Source of the DNA: an uncultured Litorivicinus sp.
Lineage (GTDB): Bacteria > Pseudomonadota > Gammaproteobacteria > Pseudomonadales > Litorivicinaceae
Length of the DNA stretch: 10,358 bases
Direction: 5' to 3'
NCBI GenBank assembly: GCA_938091715.1
Contig: CALKMT010000210.1
Location: 1 to 10,358 of the forward strand
The notes beneath the pieces are model-generated. The model ran no database searches and was not told the DNA's origin. It saw only the letters and a list, made by a program, of their open reading frames with translations. Position numbers and translations under genes: made by a program. Below are positions 4,840 through 10,358 of the stretch, piece after piece (position 1 is the first letter of the stretch; each line of letters starts with the position of its first letter).

Positions 4840-6446
4840 TGTCTAAATTTCAGGTTCGGCAACAGCTGGCGAAGGGCGACGACTTTCTGTTGCAGACTTT
4901 TCTGGGCGGCTTGCTAGGCATCGGAGTGGGCGCTCTGATTTTGGTATTTCACGCAGCGATTGATGGCGCAATTTCGCTGGCCGGGCGGCCGAGCGACTGG
5001 GCGAGCTGGCAAATCATTGCCTATCCGATCATCGGCGCGAGCTTGACGCTTTTGATGTTTACACGCTTTCCGAATCGTCGGCAGATGGGGGTCCGTCACG
5101 TCATTCAGTCCCTGCACCAAGCGCCGCGCCACTGGCCAACGACCAATGCCGGACTGCAACTGATCCTGACGCCGGTTCTGTTGGCCACTGGGCACAGCGG
5201 CGGCCGCGAGGGGCCGGCGGTTCACTTGGGCGCAACCCTGGGTGCCATTGTCACTGAACGGTTTAGACTGCCCAGAAACAACCTGCGGACCTTTGTGGGT
5301 GCAGGAACGGCAGCGGCCATCGGTGGCTCGTTCTTGACGCCCTTGGCCGGTGTGGCCTTTGCCATGGAAGTCGTGGTGATGGAGTACACCGTCGCGGGAT
5401 TTCTGCCTGTCATTATGGCGGCCGTGGTGGCCAGCACCCTGGTCAGCACCGTGTCAGGGGAGCCCCTGGTGCCCTTTCCAACTTTTGACCAAATTCAGGA
5501 TCCCGCGCTGGGCTGGGTCCTTTTGGTGGGGGTTGCCTGTGGGTTGTTTAGCGCCTGCTTTAACTATTGCACTCGCTGGGCCGAGCGGCACCGCCCCGCC
5601 TACTCGATCTTGCTGGCAGGGTTGGTATGCGGCGCGCTGGGTTTATTAGTTCAAGACAGCATGGGCGATGGCCACGAGTTATGGCGGCAATTGGCCGGCG
5701 GGCAATTAACGCTGGCCCTGTTGGCTGGCTGGCTGGCGGCCAAATTCATTGCCACGTCACTGGTGATTGGCTGGGGCATTCCGCTGGGAGTGATTTCACC
5801 CTTGCTATGGTTGGGCGCCGGCATTGGCAGTTGGATCAGTCTATGGGTGACCGGCCAGTGGGTCCCCGTCTACGCCTTAATTGGCATGGCCTGTGCGATG
5901 GGGGCCGGCTTGATGGCCCCCCTGGCAGCGCTAATTTTTGTGATTGAGTTGACCGGGCAAATCGAGCTGATACTGCCCGCCATGCTGGGTCTGGCCACCG
6001 CGATTATCATCCACCGGATGGCGCATCAGGGGGCTTTGTTCGTAGATCAACTCGCTGACAATGGCTTTCAATTGCAATTGCATCGTAGTAATCACCCCAT
6101 GCACCATTTGGGTGCAGAGGCGGCATTGCAAAAAGACTTTGTGCAAGTTCCCAGGCGGTTTGCTGGACTGCCACGCAAAGCGGACTGGGTGGTTTGGCGT
6201 GAGGGGCCCAAGACACTCGGAGCCCTGCCGTGGCTTGAATTTGTGCGCGCAACCCAGGCGCTTGCCGAGGGCGAATCTTTGACGCAGTTGGAGGCTGTGC
6301 AATTGGGACGCGTAAAACGCGACGCGACCCTGGCCGAAGTCGTGTCACAATGCCAACAAAATAAATGGCACGGCGCCTACGTTCTAAGTCATCGTGCTGT
6401 CCGTGGACTACTAATCGAACATACCCTTCGGGAGCAATTTCAATAA
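4839..6446 (+). CDS. ClC-family anion channel/transporter with CBS-like C-terminal domain
   Basis: Inner-membrane ClC-fold protein moving Cl- or a related anion. The ATG (535 aa) is preceded by GGGAG at 5-nt spacing, so I prefer it to the in-frame GTG at 4827. A membrane domain of about ten or more hydrophobic segments spans about 17-400. GREGP (122-126) keeps the gating glutamate (E124), and a GxxxP loop equivalent to GIFAP is GVISP (317-321). Aligning by eye to E. coli ClcA, the Cl--binding Ser107 becomes M83 (41 residues before the gating Glu in both), Phe357 becomes I319, Tyr445 becomes F401, and the inner proton Glu203 becomes V178. The cytosolic tail (about 430-535) looks like a degenerate CBS pair, the second half (VKRDATLAEVVSQC onward) being clearer. 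Its stop overlaps the hemJ start. Whether it is a channel, a Cl-/H+ exchanger or specific for another anion is open. Confidence 0.88.
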   Translation: MSKFQVRQQLAKGDDFLLQTFLGGLLGIGVGALILVFHAAIDGAISLAGRPSDWASWQIIAYPIIGASLTLLMFTRFPNRRQMGVRHVIQSLHQAPRHWPTTNAGLQLILTPVLLATGHSGGREGPAVHLGATLGAIVTERFRLPRNNLRTFVGAGTAAAIGGSFLTPLAGVAFAMEVVVMEYTVAGFLPVIMAAVVASTLVSTVSGEPLVPFPTFDQIQDPALGWVLLVGVACGLFSACFNYCTRWAERHRPAYSILLAGLVCGALGLLVQDSMGDGHELWRQLAGGQLTLALLAGWLAAKFIATSLVIGWGIPLGVISPLLWLGAGIGSWISLWVTGQWVPVYALIGMACAMGAGLMAPLAALIFVIELTGQIELILPAMLGLATAIIIHRMAHQGALFVDQLADNGFQLQLHRSNHPMHHLGAEAALQKDFVQVPRRFAGLPRKADWVVWREGPKTLGALPWLEFVRATQALAEGESLTQLEAVQLGRVKRDATLAEVVSQCQQNKWHGAYVLSHRAVRGLLIEHTLREQFQ

Positions 6447-6871
6447 TGTATGAATATGTAAAGGCGTTTCACCTGATCGCCATCGTCACGTGGTTCGCCG
6501 CGTTATTTTATCTACCGAGATTGTTTGTCTACCACGCCATGTCCGAGGACAGCATCAGCAAAGATCGTTTTTGCATCATGGAACGGAAACTGCTGAAGGG
6601 CATCATGACCCCCTCGATGATCGTGGTTTGGGCGCTGGGCATTGCGCTGATTAGCATGAACCCCTACCTGTTTCAGTCCGGTGCCTGGTTGCACGTCAAG
6701 TTGACCCTGGTCCTGATCTTGTCGGGCTATCACGGGCTGTGTGCCAAACACGTCAAGGCCTTTGCCCGAGGCGATACGCCAAAGTCGCACGTGTATTATC
6801 GCTGGTTCAATGAATTCCCCGTGGTGATTTTGATCGCGGTGGTGATCCTGGCTGTCGTCAAACCTTTCTAA
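6446..6871 (+). CDS. hemJ: Protoporphyrinogen IX oxidase HemJ
   Basis: Small inner-membrane heme enzyme (UPF0093 family) that oxidises protoporphyrinogen IX to protoporphyrin IX in bacteria lacking HemG or HemY. The ATG gives 141 aa, normal for HemJ; an upstream in-frame extension into the ClC gene is not conserved-looking. Four hydrophobic segments are visible (about 7-27, 53-71, 83-100, 122-139). Family signatures are present: H9 in FHLIAIVTWFAALFYLPRLFVYH, KGIMTPSM, WLHVKL (81-86), GYHG (94-97) and RWFNEFP (119-125). Start and ClC stop overlap as TAATG, and hemL follows 13 nt after the stop, so it is the middle gene of a cluster with another heme enzyme. Confidence 0.92.
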   Translation: MYEYVKAFHLIAIVTWFAALFYLPRLFVYHAMSEDSISKDRFCIMERKLLKGIMTPSMIVVWALGIALISMNPYLFQSGAWLHVKLTLVLILSGYHGLCAKHVKAFARGDTPKSHVYYRWFNEFPVVILIAVVILAVVKPF

Positions 6872-6884
6872 CTTGGAATCATTA

Positions 6885-8162
6885 ATGAACGCTTCTGCTT
6901 CACTCTTTGAAAATGCTCAGAAACACTTGGTGGGCGGTGTTAACAGTCCTGTCCGGGCATTTAAGTCGGTCGGCGGCACCCCGCTGTTTGTGAGTCGTGC
7001 CAAAGGCGCCTATCTGTATGGGCCCGACGACAAGCAATACATTGATTACATTGGCAGCTGGGGGCCCATGATTCTGGGTCACGCCTATGAGCCGATTTTG
7101 CAGGCGGTACGCGAGGCCATCGAGCGCGGGCTGTCTTACGGTGCGCCGACGGCGATCGAAACTGAGCTTGCGATCAAGGTGAAAAGTCTGGTGCCGAGCA
7201 TCGAAAAGCTACGGTTATGTTCCAGCGGAACCGAAGCCACAATGAGCGCGATTCGTCTGGCCCGGGGATTCACCGGACGCGATGTGATTCTCAAATTCGA
7301 AGGTTGTTATCACGGGCATAGCGATTCATTGCTGGTAAAAGCCGGCAGCGGCGCCCTGACCCTGGGCGTGCCCACCAGCCCAGGTGTGCCGGCCGAGTTG
7401 GCGCAGCATACCTACACACTGCCCTACAACGATCTTGCGGCTTGTCAGCAAGTGTTTGCCGAGGCCGGCGACAAGATCGCAGCCCTGATCATCGAGCCGA
7501 TTACGGGCAATATGAACATGATCAAGCCGGTGGCTGGGTTTATCGAAGGTATTCGTGCGCTGTGTGACCAGCACGGCGCTTTGTTGATTTACGACGAGGT
7601 GATGACAGGTTTTCGCGTCGCCGCAGGCGGCGCCCAATCACTGCAAAACATTCAACCCGACCTGACTTGCCTGGGCAAGGTGATCGGCGGCGGCATGCCG
7701 GTCGGGGCGTTTGGCGGGCGGGCCGATGTGATGGCGCATTTGGCTCCAGAGGGCCCGATCTATCAAGCGGGAACCCTGAGCGGAAACCCGGTTGCGATGG
7801 CGGCGGGCATGGCGACTCTGGACGGGTTATCGCAACCCGGATTTTTTGCAGATCTTGAGCAAAAAACGGCCCAGCTGGTCCACGGGCTGAAAAGCTTGGC
7901 GGATGAAGCTGGGGTGCCCATGGCCACGGAATACGCAGGCGGGATGTTTGGCTTTTTCTTTAGCGAACTGGACAAGGTCACGAGCTTTGCCGAGGCCACC
8001 GCCTGCGATGCCGATGCCTTTAATCGGTTCTTTCACAGCATGTTAGACCAAGGCGTGTATTTGGCGCCCAGCCTGTACGAGGCCGGCTTTATCAGTGCCG
8101 CACATAGCCTCGAGGACATTGACCGCACGCTGGCGGCGGCCAAGGTCGCCCTGCGGGCTTAA
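6885..8162 (+). CDS. hemL: Glutamate-1-semialdehyde 2,1-aminomutase
   Basis: PLP-dependent cytoplasmic enzyme that converts glutamate-1-semialdehyde to 5-aminolevulinate, the last step of the C5 route into tetrapyrroles. The ATG gives 425 aa (family about 427); the frame is open 4 codons upstream to a TTG but the family N-terminus begins at about MNASASLFENAQ. Conserved features: GGVNSPVRAF (17-26), SSGTEATMSAIRLAR (113-127), the PLP-contacting D237 in YDEVMTGFR, and the Schiff-base lysine K265 in CLGKVIGGGMPVGAFGG. Only a weak SD (GGA, about 7 nt upstream) is seen, consistent with coupling to hemJ. The stop overlaps that of the convergent lipoprotein gene in a TTAA palindrome. Confidence 0.97.
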   Translation: MNASASLFENAQKHLVGGVNSPVRAFKSVGGTPLFVSRAKGAYLYGPDDKQYIDYIGSWGPMILGHAYEPILQAVREAIERGLSYGAPTAIETELAIKVKSLVPSIEKLRLCSSGTEATMSAIRLARGFTGRDVILKFEGCYHGHSDSLLVKAGSGALTLGVPTSPGVPAELAQHTYTLPYNDLAACQQVFAEAGDKIAALIIEPITGNMNMIKPVAGFIEGIRALCDQHGALLIYDEVMTGFRVAAGGAQSLQNIQPDLTCLGKVIGGGMPVGAFGGRADVMAHLAPEGPIYQAGTLSGNPVAMAAGMATLDGLSQPGFFADLEQKTAQLVHGLKSLADEAGVPMATEYAGGMFGFFFSELDKVTSFAEATACDADAFNRFFHSMLDQGVYLAPSLYEAGFISAAHSLEDIDRTLAAAKVALRA

Positions 8163-8707
8163 CCGCCCCGTGCTTTAGCCCGGGCAGCGGCGGCGCCGGC
8201 CTTGTCGCCCGCCGCATCCCGGGCCAAAGCGACTAAATTCCAACCGTCTCGACGGACAAAGGCATCCGGCGCTAAGTCCACCGCTTTTAATGCCAACTGC
8301 TCGGCTTCAGAGGCTTCGCCCATGTCTAGCCGAAGCCTGCCCATTTGGTAATACACCTCGGGTTCTCGCGGCGCGATTCGCAACGCCCGTTCAAGGGTTG
8401 CCATGGCCCCATCATTATTGCCGTCGCTGGCCTGCTGATCCGCTTGCTCGAGCAGATCCAAGACCGCAGGCGAGATTTCCGAGGCGCTACCCGGGGCGGG
8501 TTGGCTCTCGATTTTGGCGACCTGGACTTTTTGCACCTGGGTTTCAGCAATGACTGGCTGCACTGGTTTTTTTGGCGCGGGTTGCGAAGTTGTCCTGACC
8601 CGATCTTGTGGGCCCGCAGCTTGGGTCCCATCCACCACCGGCGGCGGAACTCGGGTTCCCGCGCACCCGGCTAGCACCATTGCGGCCAACACCAGACTTA
8701 CTCTCAT
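8159..8707 (-). CDS. lpoP: TPR outer-membrane lipoprotein, probable PBP1b activator LpoP
   Basis: A 182-aa predicted lipoprotein. Signal peptide 1-14 ends in the lipobox LAGC with lipidated Cys15; the +2 residue is Ala, so outer-membrane sorting is expected. A Pro/Gln/Val-rich linker (about 17-78) is followed by tetratricopeptide repeats: about 82-115 (GAMATLERALRIAPREP), 116-149 (YYQMGRLRLDMGEASEAEQL) and a shorter third to about 177. It begins directly after the mrcB stop (TAAATG), with GGGAG 7 nt upstream inside mrcB, so the two are almost certainly cotranscribed. LpoP of Pseudomonas is a TPR lipoprotein needed for PBP1b activity, and the architecture plus adjacency suggest the same role. 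The lipoprotein/TPR call is firm; the LpoP identity is inferred and needs a profile comparison. Confidence 0.8.
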   Translation of the reverse strand: MRVSLVLAAMVLAGCAGTRVPPPVVDGTQAAGPQDRVRTTSQPAPKKPVQPVIAETQVQKVQVAKIESQPAPGSASEISPAVLDLLEQADQQASDGNNDGAMATLERALRIAPREPEVYYQMGRLRLDMGEASEAEQLALKAVDLAPDAFVRRDGWNLVALARDAAGDKAGAAAARAKARGG

Positions 8708-10358
8708 TTAATCGCTCCCAAAAATTTGTTTTACGCGTTGCCATACGCTGGGCTGTTCTGCGCACTCACCCGACGGCGGCAACCGATCGGTTTGTAGCGG
8801 GACCGGCTGAGCGTTGGGGCAGCGCTGCGCAGACAGGCGTCCTTGCTCATCAACCCAGCGAATATCGATGCCCGCCGGCTGACGAAAGCTGAGGCCGCCG
8901 GAGTTTAATCTACGCATAGTATCCAACCAGACTAGCCCTGCACCACTGGAGCCGGTCAACCGGGTGGTCGCATTGTCATCGTTGCCGACCCAAACGACCC
9001 CAACGTGCTGGGCATCGAAACCGGCAAACCATGAATCTCGCTGGTCATTACTGGTCCCGCTTTTACCGGCACTAGGGCGACCCAACCGCTGACCAACAAA
9101 TCGCCCGGTGCCGGTCACCATGACCTGAGCCAGAACCTGTTGCAGTTGATAGACCCCCGCCGAATCTAACCGCCGCCTTGGCTCGGTGGGGTACCGCGCG
9201 GCCGGGGTGCCATCCGGAGCCATTACGTTGCGGATCAGCTTGAGCGCCACTTCAAAGCCATCGTTGGCAAACAACGCGTATAACCGGGCCACTTCAAAGG
9301 GCGACATTGAATATCCCCCCAGGATCCAAGCCGGGCGATCCGCCGAGACGCTCAAACCAGCAGACTGCGCGGTCTTGGCGACGTCGGAAAATCCAAGCGC
9401 CTGAGCAAGATTAACCGCAGCCAAGTTCTTGCTCTTGCTGAGTCCATAGTACAGGGGGACCTGGCCCTCAAATTGGCGATCGTAGTTTTGCGGCGACCAC
9501 TGGCCGTCGTGGGTTGGCACGGAAATAGGCACGTCTGCGATCGGGGACAGTGCGTTGTATCCTTGATTGAACGCATGAAGATAAACCAGGGGTTTGAGCA
9601 GCGAGCCCACCGGACGTTGGGCGGTAATCGCGCGGTCGAACCCTGTGCCACTGCCGGCGCGGTCACCGACCACCGCCAACACCTCGCCAGTGCCGGCAGC
9701 GAGAACAACACCGGCGCCTTGCAAATCTTGGCCGCGGCCTTCGGCTTCAAATCTGGCCAAACGGCGGCTCAAGGACTCGATCAAACCCGACTGAACCCAT
9801 GGATCCAGCGTGGTAAACACCTGCAAACCCTGTGTTTGCAATGCCTCGGGGCTGTACGACTGATTCAGCTCCTGGCGGACTAAGCGCATAAACCCGGGGT
9901 AACGACCCTGCAGATGCCCAGGGCGCGAACTGACGCCTAGGGGGCGCGCGCGCTCGAGTTCAAACTGAGCCGCGGTCAACAAACCTTCTCGTTTCCATAC
10001 CGCCAGAATGGCATCTCGCCGCTGGCGTGCGCGTTCAGGGTTACGCCTTGGATGGTAAGCGTTTGGCCCTTTGACCAAACCCACCATCAGCGCAAGCTCG
10101 CTGGCGTTTAGCTCGTCCAAGGGGCGTGCGAACCAGTATCGCGCCGCCTTTGAAAATCCGTGGATGGCCCGCCGGCCAGCCTGACCCAGGTAAACCTGGT
10201 TGATATAGGCCTGCAAAATGAAGTCTTTGGGATAGTGCCAATCCACCAGCAGCGCCATGGCCGCCTCGTTTAACTTGCGGGTCAACGTGCGGGAGCGGTC
10301 AAGAAACAGATTCTTGACCAACTGCTGAGTCAGGGTGCTGCCCCCCTCCACCACGCGG
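8708..10358 (-). CDS. mrcB: Penicillin-binding protein 1B (bifunctional transglycosylase/transpeptidase), N-terminus off the window
   Basis: Class A PBP that polymerises lipid II into glycan strands and crosslinks them on the periplasmic face of the inner membrane. The visible 549-550 codons run from inside the GT51 domain to the C-terminus; the cytoplasmic tail, membrane anchor, UB2H domain and the catalytic Glu of the first GT motif lie beyond position 10358. Counting from the GTG at 10354, the GT motif EGGSTLTQQLVKNLFL is at 3-18, followed by RKLNEA (26-31) and VYLGQ (54-58). The transpeptidase domain has S251-x-x-K254 (GSLLKP), S308-K-N310 and K431-S-G (KSGTS, the KTG motif), all intact. 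GTG at 10354 is an internal valine, not the start, because family similarity continues to the edge. It heads a two-gene unit with the TPR lipoprotein. Confidence 0.95.
   Translation of the reverse strand, partial: RVVEGGSTLTQQLVKNLFLDRSRTLTRKLNEAAMALLVDWHYPKDFILQAYINQVYLGQAGRRAIHGFSKAARYWFARPLDELNASELALMVGLVKGPNAYHPRRNPERARQRRDAILAVWKREGLLTAAQFELERARPLGVSSRPGHLQGRYPGFMRLVRQELNQSYSPEALQTQGLQVFTTLDPWVQSGLIESLSRRLARFEAEGRGQDLQGAGVVLAAGTGEVLAVVGDRAGSGTGFDRAITAQRPVGSLLKPLVYLHAFNQGYNALSPIADVPISVPTHDGQWSPQNYDRQFEGQVPLYYGLSKSKNLAAVNLAQALGFSDVAKTAQSAGLSVSADRPAWILGGYSMSPFEVARLYALFANDGFEVALKLIRNVMAPDGTPAARYPTEPRRRLDSAGVYQLQQVLAQVMVTGTGRFVGQRLGRPSAGKSGTSNDQRDSWFAGFDAQHVGVVWVGNDDNATTRLTGSSGAGLVWLDTMRRLNSGGLSFRQPAGIDIRWVDEQGRLSAQRCPNAQPVPLQTDRLPPSGECAEQPSVWQRVKQIFGSD

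Noticed and set aside
9473..9883. 136-codon plus-strand open frame inside mrcB
   Set aside because: Opposite-strand shadow of the conserved transpeptidase domain; no family resemblance.
10352..10354. GTG as the start codon of mrcB
   Set aside because: The frame stays open to the edge and the GT51 motif is already under way, so this GTG encodes an internal valine.
1..10358. CRISPR array, insertion sequence, toxin-antitoxin pair or defence island
   Set aside because: No regularly spaced direct repeats, transposase-like frames or terminal inverted repeats were seen; essentially every long frame is explained by conserved housekeeping genes.

Overview
This is a chromosomal housekeeping window (roughly 55-60% GC by eye) from a gammaproteobacterium. 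The gene content (TyrS with an HLGH motif, ErpA, HemJ, HemL, an MrcB-type PBP1b) and the order argC / erpA / M23 peptidase / tyrS / predicted rRNA promoters resemble, from memory, the Pseudomonas tyrS-rrn neighbourhood. The genus cannot be fixed from the sequence. There is no sign of a mobile element, CRISPR array, phage or other accessory island.

Layout. Positions 1-280 hold no gene. They carry three sigma70-type promoters in tandem, all pointing left off the window. Two have GC-rich GCGCC discriminators, as expected for a stable-RNA (probably rRNA) operon beginning just outside. Next come tyrS (minus strand) and, divergent from it across about 136 bp, a membrane-anchored M23 murein endopeptidase of the MepM type (plus). 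This meets a minus-strand group argC-erpA-(DsrE-like secreted protein) tail to tail, with the stop codons overlapping. A compact divergent promoter region of about 54 bp separates argC from a plus-strand cluster: a ClC-family anion transporter, hemJ and hemL. hemL meets a second minus-strand pair tail to tail: mrcB (PBP1b, N-terminus cut by the window edge) followed with no gap by a TPR lipoprotein that is probably its activator LpoP.

How the genes work together. Three themes recur: translation (tyrS and the predicted rRNA operon), cell-wall growth (MepM-like endopeptidase, PBP1b and its likely lipoprotein activator), and tetrapyrrole / Fe-S metabolism (HemL makes 5-aminolevulinate, HemJ oxidises protoporphyrinogen IX, ErpA delivers Fe-S clusters). 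argC adds a step of arginine synthesis. Packing is tight: stop/start overlap at ClC-hemJ, abutting codons at mrcB-lpoP, a 62-nt gene overlap at erpA/DsrE-like, and 4-nt palindromic stop overlaps at both convergent junctions.

I found no convincing novel multi-gene system. The points most worth a second look are the triple promoter array, the ClC protein lacking several canonical anion/proton residues while sitting in a heme operon, and the DsrE-like gene starting at TTG inside erpA.
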